Positions 36,678-45,484 are shown, counted from the first letter of the stretch. The stretch is DNA of 64,000 nucleotides from an uncultured Paracoccaceae bacterium (GCA_947487205.1 CANKVU010000009.1:62001-126000); one strand, 5' to 3'. Notes: generated from the letters alone by a model not told the origin. Translations and numbers: made by a program.

Positions 36678-38200
36678 GCCTCGGGCGCCGTCAGCGACAG
36701 CTTCGAGGGCGCCGCCGGCAGATCGTCGGTCGAGAGGTCCTCGCCCGGCTTGGCCAGCCGGTTCCGCACCACCCAGTGCAGCCGCTCCTCGGCCCGCGTG
36801 ATCGCGACATAGGCCAGCCGCTTCCACAGCGGCTGGCCCGCCTCGGTCCGGCCGGCGCGCGCGGCGGCGAAGAGATCGGGGGCGAAGACCTGCACCTCGG
36901 GCCATTGCGAGCCTTGCGCCTTGTGGATGGTGCAGGCCGCCCCGTGCAGGAACGTGGCCCCCATGCGGGCGGCGAAGGGAATGAACGGCTCCTCCTCGTC
37001 GGGCATCTCGATCTTGATGATCGAGGCCACGTTGACCTGCGGATCGGGGGCGCCCACGACGTGCATCCTGGAAAAGCCGGGCCGCGTGCCGGGGCCGACA
37101 TAGATGACCTGCGCGCCCTTGATCAGGCCCCGCGCCTCGAGGTCGATGCGCTTCTTGCGGTGCTTCAGGGGCAGCTCGATCCCGTCGCAGATCAGCGGCT
37201 CGCCGGGCAGCAGCGCATCGGCCGGCGCCGCGTAGGCCGCGCGGAAGGCGTGGATCAGACGGATCCGCGTGGCGTTGCGCCACACCAGGACCGGCGAGCG
37301 CGCCATCTTCGCCGCCTCGACCCGGCCGGCGACCACCACGCGGTCGTCGCGCGCCGCGGCCTCCTCCACCATGCGTTCGAAATCGCGGAATTCCAGCTGC
37401 GGATCGGCCAGGGCATGGGCCAGATCGAGGATCGGGTTGTCGGCCTCCTGCCGGTGGACCCGGTCGAGATGCGCGACCCGGTCGGCGGGCAGCTTGTCGA
37501 AGACCATCTCGCCCGATTGCTGCACCGGCGCCAGCTGCGCCGGATCGCCGAACAGGATCAGCGTCGGGAAGATCTCGGTCAGATCCTCGAATTGCCTGGT
37601 GTCGAGCATCGAGCTTTCGTCGATCAGGCCGATATCGAGCGGCTCCTCGCGCCGCTTCCACCCGGTGATGAAATCCGACCCGCGCAGCCCCGCGGCGGCC
37701 AGCGCGCCGGGGATCGAACTGTTCTGGGCATAGAAGGCCTGGGCGCGGTCGAGGGCGGCCTCGCCCAGGCCCGCGATCTCGGGCCGGTCCCCCTGCCCCG
37801 CCAGCCACTCGGCGATCTTCTCGTATTCGGGATCGTAGACGGGTGTGTAGAGGATGCGGTGGATCGTCGTGGCGGGGACCCCGCGGGTCCGCAGGACGCT
37901 CGCCGCCTTGTTCGTCGGCGCGAGGATCGCCAGGGTCCTGCGGTCCTTGCGGCGCCGCGCCTCGTAATCGCCCGACACCACGTCGACCCCGGCCTTCACC
38001 AGCGTCCGGTGCAGGTCCGACAGGAGCAGCGTCTTGCCCGACCCCGCCTTGCCGGTGATCCCCATGACCTGAGAGCGCCCTTCGGGCAGGGGGCCGGCCT
38101 GCGCGGCGTCGAGCGAGATCCCGGCATCGGCGAGAAGCGCCGCCACCCTGTCGCGGGCGGCGGACTGGTCGGCGGAGAGGATGGGAAGCGGCGCGTCCAT
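36668..38200 (-). CDS. RecD-like ATP-dependent DNA helicase / exonuclease-type AAA protein
   Basis: 510 residues, superfamily 1. Walker A GITGKAGSGKTLLL (about 48-61), ILAPTNKAASVLRTRG, a GLIDESSML Walker B and LILFGDPAQLAPVQQSGEMV. The C-terminal UvrD_C_2 region has TIHKAQGSQWPEVQVF and LAYVAITRAEERLHWVV. It lacks RecB and RecC neighbours and is shorter than RecD, fitting the stand-alone RecD-like helicases of alphaproteobacteria. The substrate is unknown. The ATG lies 17 bases from a short gap before luxI. Confidence 0.88.
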   Translation of the reverse strand: MDAPLPILSADQSAARDRVAALLADAGISLDAAQAGPLPEGRSQVMGITGKAGSGKTLLLSDLHRTLVKAGVDVVSGDYEARRRKDRRTLAILAPTNKAASVLRTRGVPATTIHRILYTPVYDPEYEKIAEWLAGQGDRPEIAGLGEAALDRAQAFYAQNSSIPGALAAAGLRGSDFITGWKRREEPLDIGLIDESSMLDTRQFEDLTEIFPTLILFGDPAQLAPVQQSGEMVFDKLPADRVAHLDRVHRQEADNPILDLAHALADPQLEFRDFERMVEEAAARDDRVVVAGRVEAAKMARSPVLVWRNATRIRLIHAFRAAYAAPADALLPGEPLICDGIELPLKHRKKRIDLEARGLIKGAQVIYVGPGTRPGFSRMHVVGAPDPQVNVASIIKIEMPDEEEPFIPFAARMGATFLHGAACTIHKAQGSQWPEVQVFAPDLFAAARAGRTEAGQPLWKRLAYVAITRAEERLHWVVRNRLAKPGEDLSTDDLPAAPSKLSLTAPEAQK

Positions 38201-38236
38201 GGGCGATCCTTAGACCGCCCCCGGCGCGCGGTCGAG

Positions 38237-38818
38237 TCAGGCGGCGAGCAGCACCCGCTCGTCCCCCGCCCGGCGGGCCAGGACCGCGCGCAGGGCGGGG
38301 TCGAAGTCGAAATAGCCCAGGCAGAGCGCGTCGCGTCCCGCCCCCAGCGTCGCGACGAGCTTGGCCGGGGTTCCCAGCCGCTGGTAGACCCGCACCATGC
38401 GCGCGTCGAACACCCCGTAGGACCCCGTCCAGCCGCGGTCGAGTCCCAGCTCCAGCACGCCGAGGAACAGCGCCGCGGAGACATGCGCGGGCGCGCGCGG
38501 GGCGATGCAGAACCGGGTGCATTCCATGATGCCGGGCCGGCGGAACCCCTCGGGCGCGAGGCCGGGGAAATTCTCGCCCATCATCGTGCGCCCCATCGTC
38601 GGCAGCAGGCGCAACGAGCCCTGGTGGCGCCCGGCCCCGTCGGTGCAGATCACGTAGATCGGGCGCAGGCGGTCGTATTGGTCGATCTCCCGGCCCTGCT
38701 GGTCGAGCGAGAGCGGCCAGTTCAGCCGCCCGACGAACTGGGCCGCGCGGTCGCGGAACATTTCGTCGCGAAGGGTCGGGGCACGGTGGATCTCGGGGCC
38801 GTTGAAGATGCGGATCAT
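38237..38818 (-). CDS. luxI: acyl-homoserine-lactone synthase (LuxI family)
   Basis: 193 residues. Makes AHL signals from S-adenosylmethionine and acyl-ACP. It has the conserved LuxI core: RDEMFRDRAAQFVGRLNWPL, DQYDRLRPIYVI, GSLRLLPTMGRTMMGENF and ECTRFCI. Length and motif choice fit the roseobacter LuxI type. AGGAGA lies 6 bases upstream of the ATG, and a 14-bp perfect palindrome sits just before it. Downstream of luxR on the same strand, so LuxR probably controls it. Confidence 0.95.
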   Translation of the reverse strand: MIRIFNGPEIHRAPTLRDEMFRDRAAQFVGRLNWPLSLDQQGREIDQYDRLRPIYVICTDGAGRHQGSLRLLPTMGRTMMGENFPGLAPEGFRRPGIMECTRFCIAPRAPAHVSAALFLGVLELGLDRGWTGSYGVFDARMVRVYQRLGTPAKLVATLGAGRDALCLGYFDFDPALRAVLARRAGDERVLLAA

Positions 38819-38829
38819 CGGGGTCTCCT

Positions 38830-38843
38830 GTCTCGATCGAGAC
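38830..38843 (-). promoter_or_regulatory. 14-bp palindrome upstream of luxI, possible lux box
   Basis: GTCTCGATCGAGAC is a perfect inverted repeat 12 bases before the luxI ATG, next to the ribosome-binding site. Its position in the luxR-luxI gap suggests a LuxR operator, although it is close to the start codon and differs from the classical lux box. Confidence 0.4.
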
Positions 38844-38935
38844 GAGAGAAACCGGTGGTCCGTTATCGGTCGGGAAAGGCCGCGCGCGGCGCCTTTACGC
38901 CTGATTAATCCCCGGCGCGCGGGGGGCCGGCGGCC

Positions 38936-39649
38936 TCAGATCGCCAGGAGCCCCAGCGACACGCCGCGGGCGACGGCGTGGATCGTGTTCTTGGCGCCGA
39001 GCTTCAGCCGCGCGCTCTCAATGTAGACACGGAGCGTGTGCTCGGAGATGCCCAGCGCCTCCGCCGCCTGGGGGCGGCTCTTGCCGAGGGCGAGCTGGGC
39101 CAGGGCGTCGGATTCGCGGGGCGAGAGGCTGGGCAGCGACGGCTCGTCGCGGGGGCCGTAGAGTTCGAGCGCCTTGCCGTTGATGAACTGGGTCAGGTAT
39201 TGCAGGTCGTCGGTCATCGCCTCCACCCGGCGGTCCCAGGCGGCGGCGGCGATGGTGTGGCTGACCGTCAGGATGGCGAACTGGCCCTGGGGGCCCCGGG
39301 CCGGGACCGACAGGCCCTGGCTGCCGACGCCCGCATCGGTCGCGTCCGACAAGAAACCCCTGGCGGCCTTGGAGGACCAGTCGAGCTGGTTCCAGTTGAC
39401 GGGGCGGATGGCCGTGCGGCTGGCCTTCACCACCGGGTCGATCCGGGTCAGGTCCTCGGCCCGGTAATGCTCCTGCCACTGGGCGGAATAGGTGGCCGAA
39501 ACGTACTGGTCGCCGCTGTGATTCACGGCATGGAAGACGACGTGATCAACCTCGAGCAACTCTTTGAGGCCGAGGACGCCATTGGACAACGCATCCATGG
39601 TTTCCAGACGGTTCAGCGTCTCTATCGCGTCGTGCAAGGCCTGTCGCAT
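38936..39649 (-). CDS. luxR: LuxR-family quorum-sensing regulator
   Basis: 237 residues. The N-terminal autoinducer-binding domain has the conserved W/Y/D/P/W set in WQEHYRAEDLTRIDPVVKASRTAIRPVNW. The C-terminal LuxR-type helix-turn-helix is LSPRESDALAQLALGKSRPQAAEALGISEHTLRVYIESARLKLGAKNTIHAV. Located just upstream of luxI. The ATG is preceded by GAAGG and lies inside the 3' part of a small open frame. Confidence 0.93.
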   Translation of the reverse strand: MRQALHDAIETLNRLETMDALSNGVLGLKELLEVDHVVFHAVNHSGDQYVSATYSAQWQEHYRAEDLTRIDPVVKASRTAIRPVNWNQLDWSSKAARGFLSDATDAGVGSQGLSVPARGPQGQFAILTVSHTIAAAAWDRRVEAMTDDLQYLTQFINGKALELYGPRDEPSLPSLSPRESDALAQLALGKSRPQAAEALGISEHTLRVYIESARLKLGAKNTIHAVARGVSLGLLAI

Positions 39650-39812
39650 GAGAACCTTCGTCCTCTTCCCCCGCCGCGGCCCCGGGACGGCGCCAATCGT
39701 CGCGCGCCGCCTCGACCGCCTCGTCGAGCTTCTCCGCCAGATCGGTCATGCCGTTCAATTCCGCGAACACGCGCAGATCCGAGATGACGCCGACGATCCA
39801 ATCGTTGTTCAT
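39546..39812 (-). CDS. small protein ORF upstream of and overlapping luxR
   Basis: 88 residues. The first 45 or so (NNDWIVGVISDLRVFAELNGMTDLAEKLDEAV) look like a real small helical protein of a kind seen before luxR in roseobacters. The rest (EEDEGSHATGLARRD...) reads as an out-of-frame pass through luxR, overlapping it by 104 bases. A stop may have been lost near the luxR start, or the overlap is genuine. The start was chosen at MNNDW rather than nine codons upstream. No function known. Confidence 0.5.
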   Translation of the reverse strand: MNNDWIVGVISDLRVFAELNGMTDLAEKLDEAVEAARDDWRRPGAAAGEEDEGSHATGLARRDRDAEPSGNHGCVVQWRPRPQRVARG

Positions 39813-39980
39813 AGTGTCGTCCCACCGAGAAAGTATCACAACCTCAGAGGGAATCTAGCGACCTCTTTCTCTCCAAATCATTCACGATTTGCGCCTCCCC
39901 CGAAACGGGGAGTGAACATTAAGGGAACTGTCGGGATGCGGTGATTTCAGCCCCGCGCGCCGCCCGCGCCCGAAACGGGA

Positions 39981-40015
39981 CGGGCGGACGCTCCGTGCCC
40001 GGAGCCGTCCGCCCG
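39981..40015 (-). terminator. strong GC hairpin downstream of ccr
   Basis: CGGGCGGACGCTCCG and CGGAGCCGTCCGCCCG form a 15-bp stem with one bulged base and a four-base loop, starting 38 bases after the ccr stop. It lacks a clear T-run on the minus strand, so it may need Rho or may only protect the mRNA end. Confidence 0.45.
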
Positions 40016-40052
40016 CTGACCGGCCCCCGGGGGCCTGCGGTCCGGCCGTCCG

Positions 40053-41339
40053 TCACCGGGCGGTGGGGCCGGCCTCGATCGCGTCCTCCAGCGTCCTCAA
40101 CCCGGTTCTGGGCGAGGAGACGAGGCAGGCCATGTTGCCCGGCTTGTGCTGGTTCTTTCGCATCTTGGTATGGGCCGCGGGGATGTCGCGCCAGGCGAAG
40201 ACCTCGGACATGCACGGGTCCAGCCGCCGTTCCACCATCAGCTTGTTGGCCGAGGCCGCCTGCTTGAGGTGGGCGAAATGCGATCCCTGGATGCGCTTCT
40301 GGTGCATCCAGACATAGCGGGCGTCCATCGTCAGGTTGTAGCCGGTCGTCCCGGCGCAGATGACGACCATGCCGCCCTTCTTGCACACGAAGGTCGAGAC
40401 GGGGAACGTCGCCTCGCCCGGATGCTCGAACACCATGTCGACGTTCACGCCCTTGCCGGTGATGTCCCAGATGGCCTTGCCGAACTTGCGGACCTCGGCG
40501 AACCACGCCTTGTATTCGGGCGTGTTCACCGTGGGCATTTGTCCCCAGCAATTGAAGTCCTTGCGGTTGATGACTCCCTTGGCCCCCAGCCCGAGGACGA
40601 AGTCGCGCTTGTCCTCCTCGGAGATCACCCCGATCGCGTTCGCGCCGGCGGTGTTGATGAGCTGGATCGCGTAGGAGCCCAGCCCCCCCGACGCGCCCCA
40701 GACGAGGACGTTCTGACCCGGCTTCAATTCATGCGGGTGGTGCCCGAACAGCATCCGGTAGGCGGTGGCCAGCGTCAGCGTGTAGCACGCCGATTCCTCC
40801 CACGAGAGGTGCTTGGGCCGCGGCATGAGCTGCTGGGCCTGGACGCAGGTGAATTGCGCGAAGGAGCCGTCCGGCGTCTCGTAGCCCCAGATCCGCTGGG
40901 AGGGCGAGAACATCGGGTCGCCGCCGTTGCATTCCTCGTCCTCGCCGTCGTCCTGGTTGCAGTGGATGACGACCTCGTCGCCCACCTTCCAGCGGGTCAC
41001 CTTGTCGCCCACCGCCCAGACGATGCCCGAGGCATCGGAGCCGGCGATGTGGAACTCGGCGTTGTGGACGTCGAAGGGGCTGATCGGAATGCCGAGGCCC
41101 GCCCAGACGCCGTTGTAATTGACGCCCGCCGCCATCACGAGGACCAGCACCTCGTGGCTGTCGGGGCGCGGCGTGTCCACCACCTCGACCTGGAAGGCCT
41201 GTTCCGGCTCGCCGTGCCGCTCTCGCCTGATCGCCCAGGCCTGCATCTGCGCGGGCACGTGGCCGAGCGGCGGGATCTCCCCCACCTCATAGAGGTCCTT
41301 GGCCTCCGTCTTGGTCATCGTGTCGGCGTCCATGGCCAT
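40053..41339 (-). CDS. ccr: crotonyl-CoA carboxylase/reductase
   Basis: 428 residues. Reductively carboxylates crotonyl-CoA to ethylmalonyl-CoA with NADPH, the committed step of the ethylmalonyl-CoA pathway. Medium-chain reductase fold: VMAAGVNYNGVWAGLG near the substrate site, the NADPH loop VLVWGASGGLGSYAIQLINTAGANAIGV, and FEHPGEATFPVSTFVCKKGGMVVICAGTTGYN. The ATG of MAMDADTMTKTEAKDLYEVG follows GGAGG. The open frame continues far upstream only because of base composition. ecm lies upstream on the opposite strand beyond one acyltransferase gene. Confidence 0.96.
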   Translation of the reverse strand: MAMDADTMTKTEAKDLYEVGEIPPLGHVPAQMQAWAIRRERHGEPEQAFQVEVVDTPRPDSHEVLVLVMAAGVNYNGVWAGLGIPISPFDVHNAEFHIAGSDASGIVWAVGDKVTRWKVGDEVVIHCNQDDGEDEECNGGDPMFSPSQRIWGYETPDGSFAQFTCVQAQQLMPRPKHLSWEESACYTLTLATAYRMLFGHHPHELKPGQNVLVWGASGGLGSYAIQLINTAGANAIGVISEEDKRDFVLGLGAKGVINRKDFNCWGQMPTVNTPEYKAWFAEVRKFGKAIWDITGKGVNVDMVFEHPGEATFPVSTFVCKKGGMVVICAGTTGYNLTMDARYVWMHQKRIQGSHFAHLKQAASANKLMVERRLDPCMSEVFAWRDIPAAHTKMRKNQHKPGNMACLVSSPRTGLRTLEDAIEAGPTAR

Positions 41340-41410
41340 CCTCGCATCCTCCGTCTTTCGCCGCGCCGCGGCGGCGCGGCGTATCTGCCGCACCGGATTA
41401 TGGGGAGCGA

Positions 41411-41422
41411 TGCAACATTGCA
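41411..41422 (-). promoter_or_regulatory. inverted repeat upstream of ccr
   Basis: TGCAA-CA-TTGCA, with perfect 5-bp arms, lies 72 bases before the ccr ATG. It contains GCAACATT, which recurs in an inverted repeat upstream of ecm. TTGCAA-type half-sites recall regulators of the short-chain fatty acid (ScfR/RamB/PccR) group, but the match is partial. Confidence 0.4.
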
Positions 41423-41449
41423 ATAGAACGATGGGCCAAGTGAGTAACT

Positions 41450-42838
41450 TTATGTCTCCCCCAACGCGTGGCAGGGAGCGGTTTCCTGCATCGCAGCATG
41501 ATGTTCGGAGACCGACGCGGCATAGAAGGACAGGACCTCCTCCGCCCCGTCCCCTACCCGCAGGCGCCCGTCGCGTTCCGCCAGGAGGCCCCGCAGGATC
41601 AGCATGTCGATCATCGAGGCGGCGGTGGCGGCGGTGTCGTTGCGCCTGAGATGGACCCAGATCCCCCGCTCCTGCAGACCCGGCACCGCGCGGTCCAGCC
41701 ATGCCACGACCTCCTCGCGGCTCCGGGCGCCGTCGAGCAGCGCCGCGGCGACCAGCGGACCGGGCAACAGCGGCATGTTGCACCGGATCCGCCGCATCAG
41801 CTCGCGGCCCAGGTCGGCCACGTCCATGCCGCCCGCGGCGCGCATCGACAAGGGCGGCCCGAAGGCCACGGCGGCATAGCCGAAGCGCCGCGCCTGTCCC
41901 GTCGCCCGGCGCCAGAGCCACCGGGCGGCGAAGGCCGCGCCGGTGGCGAAGGAGCCGCGGAACCGCCGGTCGCCCGACCGCCGCGCCTCGATCAGGACCT
42001 TGTCCTCGATCACCCGGTCATAGTTCAGCGATACCGGAACGAAGACCACGTCCCGCCCCTCGGGCGTCCAGCCCTCGACAATATAGCTCAGAAGGCCGAG
42101 ACGCGGCGTCCGCACCCGGCCGTCGACGGACAGCCCCCCTTCGGGAAAGATCGCCTGCGTCACCCCGCCTGCGACGGCCATCTGGACATACCGCGCCAGC
42201 ACCCGGCGGTAGAGATCGTTGCGCGACCGCCGCCGGATGAAATAGGCGCCCATGCCCCGCAGGAGGCGCGAAACCGGCCAGATCCTGGCCCATTCCCCGA
42301 CCGCGTAGGACAGCGCCGAGCGTTCCGCCGCCAGCCAGGTGACGAGGACGTAATCCATGTTGGAGCGGTGGTTGATCACGAAGACCACGGTCGCGTCCGG
42401 ATCGATGGCCGAGATCTCCTCGTGCCCGTGCGGCGTCATCCGCACGTGGTAGAGCCGCGTGGAGAGCCACCGCGCCACCCGGATCGCGACGCCGAAATAG
42501 GCGAACGCGCTGAAGGCGGGGACGATCTCGCGCGCATAGGCGCGCGCCTCGGCATGGGCCACGTCCTCCCGCACCCCGGTCTCGCGCGCCCGGTCGGCCA
42601 CCGCGGCGAGGATCTCGGGGTCGTAGGCGAGGCGCAGGATCATGTCCTGTCGCGCCATCAGCTTGAAGGGTTCGATCGGGCGTTCCAGCCGCGCGTTCAG
42701 GCGCGCCACGGCGCGTTCGAGCCGGCGGCGGAGGAACCACCTGACCGACGGGATGAAGAAGTGGCTGGCCGCCGTGACGCTCGCGAAGACGAGGATCAGG
42801 ACGAAGAGCCAGACGGGCAGCGTGACGGTTTCCAGCAT
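41450..42838 (-). CDS. glycerol-3-phosphate/1-acylglycerol acyltransferase (PlsB/PlsC-type)
   Basis: 462 residues, one N-terminal membrane segment (LPVWLFVLILVFASVTAASHFF). The acyltransferase motif H-R-S-N-M-D lies in VVFVINHRSNMDYVLVTWLA, and the IFPEGGLSVDGRVRTPRLGLL block follows, as in PlsB-like enzymes that start phospholipid synthesis. It lies between ccr and ecm. The long C-terminal part (about 330-460) is less conserved. Substrate position (G3P or lysophosphatidate) cannot be told from sequence alone. Confidence 0.82.
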   Translation of the reverse strand: MLETVTLPVWLFVLILVFASVTAASHFFIPSVRWFLRRRLERAVARLNARLERPIEPFKLMARQDMILRLAYDPEILAAVADRARETGVREDVAHAEARAYAREIVPAFSAFAYFGVAIRVARWLSTRLYHVRMTPHGHEEISAIDPDATVVFVINHRSNMDYVLVTWLAAERSALSYAVGEWARIWPVSRLLRGMGAYFIRRRSRNDLYRRVLARYVQMAVAGGVTQAIFPEGGLSVDGRVRTPRLGLLSYIVEGWTPEGRDVVFVPVSLNYDRVIEDKVLIEARRSGDRRFRGSFATGAAFAARWLWRRATGQARRFGYAAVAFGPPLSMRAAGGMDVADLGRELMRRIRCNMPLLPGPLVAAALLDGARSREEVVAWLDRAVPGLQERGIWVHLRRNDTAATAASMIDMLILRGLLAERDGRLRVGDGAEEVLSFYAASVSEHHAAMQETAPCHALGET

Positions 42839-42928
42839 CCCCCCAGATGTGCCCGAAACCGCCGCCCATGCCTAGGGCGCGGCTCGCCGCGGGCGCACGG
42901 AGAGCTTCGCGTTCGCAGCATCTGGACA

Positions 42929-42943
42929 CGCAACATTCTTGCG
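42929..42943 (+). promoter_or_regulatory. inverted repeat upstream of ecm
   Basis: CGCAA-CATTC-TTGCG, perfect 5-bp arms, 40 bases before the ecm ATG. It shares GCAACATT with the repeat upstream of ccr, suggesting one regulator for both pathway genes. Confidence 0.4.
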
Positions 42944-42982
42944 CCTATCACAGCGGGAACCAAAGTTTCGGAAAGGCCCTTC

Positions 42983-44953
42983 ATGTCCGACCTGCCGCAG
43001 AAAGACCGCCCCTGGCTGTTTCGCACCTATGCGGGCCATTCGACCGCGCGGGCCTCGAACACGCTGTACCGCGGCAACCTCGCGCGGGGCCAGACGGGGC
43101 TTTCGGTGGCCTTCGACCTGCCGACCCAGACCGGATACGACAGCGACCACGTGCTGGCGCGCGGCGAGGTCGGCAAGGTCGGCGTCCCGATCTGCCATCT
43201 GGGCGACATGCGGATGCTGTTCCAGGACATCCCGCTGGAACAGATGAACACGTCGATGACGATCAACGCCACCGCGCCCTGGGTTCTGGCGCTCTATATC
43301 GCGGTGGCCGAGGAACAGGGGGCGGACGTGTCCCGGCTGCAGGGGACGGTGCAGAACGACATCATCAAGGAATACCTCTCCCGCGGGACCTATGTCTGCC
43401 CGCCGCGTCCCTCGCTGCGCATGATCACGGACGTGGCCGCCTATACCCGCGCCCACCTGCCGAAATGGAACCCGATGAACGTGTGTTCCTACCATTTGCA
43501 GGAGGCGGGCGCGACGCCGGAACAGGAGCTGGCCTTCGCGCTCGCCACCGCGACCGCCATCCTCGACGACCTGAAGACGAAGGTCGAACCGGCCGATTTT
43601 CCGGAAATGGTGGGGCGGATCTCGTTCTTCGTGAATGCGGGCATCCGCTTCGTGACCGAAATGTGCAAGATGCGCGCCTTCGTCGATCTGTGGGATGAGA
43701 TCTGCCGCGACAGATACGGCGTCGAGGACGAGAAATTCCGGCGCTTCCGATACGGCGTCCAGGTCAATTCGCTGGGCCTGACCGAACAGCAGCCCGAAAA
43801 CAACGTCTATCGTATCCTGCTCGAGATGCTGGCCGTCACCCTGTCGAAAAACGCCCGCGCGCGCGCCGTCCAATTGCCGGCCTGGAACGAGGCGCTGGGT
43901 CTTCCCCGCCCCTGGGACCAGCAATGGTCGCTGAGGATGCAGCAGATCCTGGCCTACGAGACCGACCTTCTGGAATACGACGACCTTTTCGACGGGAATC
44001 CGGCAATCGATCGCAAGGTCGCCGCGCTCAAGGACGGGGCCCGTGCCGAATTGCGCCAGATCGACGCCATGGGCGGCGCCGTGGAGGCGATCGGGTACAT
44101 GAAATCCCGGCTGGTCGACTCGAATGCGGAGCGGCTTGCGGGGATCGAGGCGGGGACGACCGCCGTGATCGGCGTGAACCGCTATCAGGAGGGCGAGGCC
44201 TCGCCCCTCACCTCCGGCCCCGAGGCGATCATGGTCGCCGATCCGGAGGCCGAGGCGGATCAGGTCGCCCGGCTGGAGGCCTGGCGCGCCGCCCGCGACG
44301 AAGACCTCGTGCGAGGCGCGCTGGAGGATCTGCGCCGCGCCGCCCGCGACGGCACGAACATCATGCCCGCCTCCATCGCCGCGGCCCGCGCGGGCGCCAC
44401 GACGGGCGAATGGGGCGACATGGTGCGCGCCGCGTTCGGGCAGTATCGCGGCCCCACAGGGGTGTCGGACGCGCCCTCGAACCGGGTGCAGGACCTCGAC
44501 GAGATCCGGGCCCGCGTGGACGAGGTGTCCGCCCGGCTGGGCCGCCGCCTGACATTCATGGTCGGCAAGCCCGGGCTCGACGGCCATTCCAACGGGGCCG
44601 AGCAGATCGCCACGCGGGCGCGCGATTGCGGCATGGCGATCTGCTATGACGGCATCCGCCTCACGCCCGCCGAGATCGTTGACCGGGTCGCCGAAGAGAC
44701 GCCCCACGTCCTGGGATTGTCGATCCTTTCGGGCAGCCACGTTTCCCTCGTCGGCGATCTGATGGATCGCCTGCGGAGCGCCGGTTTCAGCGGATTGCCC
44801 GTCGTCGTCGGTGGAATCATTCCCGATCGCGATGCGGAATTGCTGCGCCAAAAAGGCGTTTCCCGCATTTATACGCCCAAGAATTTCGAAATGAACCGGA
44901 TCATGGACGATATCGTGACGCTCGCCGATCCGCAGGCGGTTGCGGCGGAATGA
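42983..44953 (+). CDS. ecm: (2R)-ethylmalonyl-CoA mutase, B12-dependent
   Basis: 656 residues. Converts ethylmalonyl-CoA to methylsuccinyl-CoA. The N-terminal mutase barrel starts PWLFRTYAGHSTARASNTLYRGNLARGQTGLSVAFDLPTQTGYDSD, the signature of Ecm rather than methylmalonyl-CoA mutase. The C-terminal cobalamin domain has D-x-H-x-x-G in GLDGHSNGAEQIA (Asp533, His535). The ATG with GAAAGG upstream was chosen; the open frame upstream is not coding. It works directly after Ccr in the same pathway. Confidence 0.95.
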   Translation: MSDLPQKDRPWLFRTYAGHSTARASNTLYRGNLARGQTGLSVAFDLPTQTGYDSDHVLARGEVGKVGVPICHLGDMRMLFQDIPLEQMNTSMTINATAPWVLALYIAVAEEQGADVSRLQGTVQNDIIKEYLSRGTYVCPPRPSLRMITDVAAYTRAHLPKWNPMNVCSYHLQEAGATPEQELAFALATATAILDDLKTKVEPADFPEMVGRISFFVNAGIRFVTEMCKMRAFVDLWDEICRDRYGVEDEKFRRFRYGVQVNSLGLTEQQPENNVYRILLEMLAVTLSKNARARAVQLPAWNEALGLPRPWDQQWSLRMQQILAYETDLLEYDDLFDGNPAIDRKVAALKDGARAELRQIDAMGGAVEAIGYMKSRLVDSNAERLAGIEAGTTAVIGVNRYQEGEASPLTSGPEAIMVADPEAEADQVARLEAWRAARDEDLVRGALEDLRRAARDGTNIMPASIAAARAGATTGEWGDMVRAAFGQYRGPTGVSDAPSNRVQDLDEIRARVDEVSARLGRRLTFMVGKPGLDGHSNGAEQIATRARDCGMAICYDGIRLTPAEIVDRVAEETPHVLGLSILSGSHVSLVGDLMDRLRSAGFSGLPVVVGGIIPDRDAELLRQKGVSRIYTPKNFEMNRIMDDIVTLADPQAVAAE

Positions 44954-45070
44954 ACTTTCCCCGAGGTCACATCTGAGCGATCATTCGCCGACGGGCTATT
45001 GCATGTTGCCTTCCCAATTACTTTCTGTCTATTCGGCATCCATTGAGGCCCAATTACGGAAGGCAGGAAA

Positions 45071-45382
45071 ATGACGCTGGAACTAGACCGCATGTCCAAG
45101 GACGAACTTCAGAAGCTTCGGCAGGATGTCGATCGCGCTTTGACAACGGTTGAGGAACGCCGCCGCGCCGACGCCCGCGCGGCCGCCGAACGCGCGGCCC
45201 GCGAACACGGCTATTCGCTGGACGACGTGCTCGCCGCGCAGAAGAAATCAGGAAAGAAAAACCCGCCGAAATACAGAAACCCGGAAAACCCGGTGCAGAC
45301 ATGGTCCGGGCGCGGTCGCCAGCCGGTCTGGATCAAGGAGGCCCTGCAGGGCGGCCGGAATCTGGACGAATTCGCCATCTGA
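45071..45382 (+). CDS. H-NS-family nucleoid protein (HvrA-like)
   Basis: 103 residues. An N-terminal coiled-coil oligomerisation part (LDRMSKDELQKLRQDVDRALTTVEERRRADARAAAE) and the C-terminal H-NS DNA-binding motif KYRNPENPVQTWSGRGRQPVWIKEAL. Typical for Rhodobacterales HvrA/Spb proteins, which bind A+T-rich DNA and modulate many promoters. GGAAGG precedes the ATG. The upstream spacer (44954-45070) is visibly richer in A+T than the rest of the region. A strong terminator follows. Confidence 0.93.
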   Translation: MTLELDRMSKDELQKLRQDVDRALTTVEERRRADARAAAERAAREHGYSLDDVLAAQKKSGKKNPPKYRNPENPVQTWSGRGRQPVWIKEALQGGRNLDEFAI

Positions 45383-45428
45383 TCGAAGACCGCGCGCCGC
45401 CGGAACGGCCCGGCGCGGATCCGTCACG

Positions 45429-45459
45429 AAAAACGCCCGACCGAGCGGCCGGGCGTTTT
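45429..45459. terminator. bidirectional Rho-independent terminator between hns-like gene and sdhB
   Basis: AACGCCCGACC and GGCCGGGCGTT form an 11-bp stem with one mismatch and a short loop, with A-run before and T-run after. It can therefore end transcription from both converging sides. Confidence 0.8.
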
Positions 45460-45484
45460 GACGTCTGGGGTGCGCGCGGCGGGA

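Noticed and set aside
39895-39912. CTCCCC-N6-GGGGAG inverted repeat upstream of the luxR operon
   Set aside because: Short arms of low complexity, common by chance in this base composition; no second copy was found near luxI.
40053-41921. 622-codon version of ccr and the 1161-codon version of ecm from 41468
   Set aside because: The extra N-terminal parts are antisense to or upstream of other genes and have no homology; internal ATGs with good ribosome-binding sites give family-length proteins.
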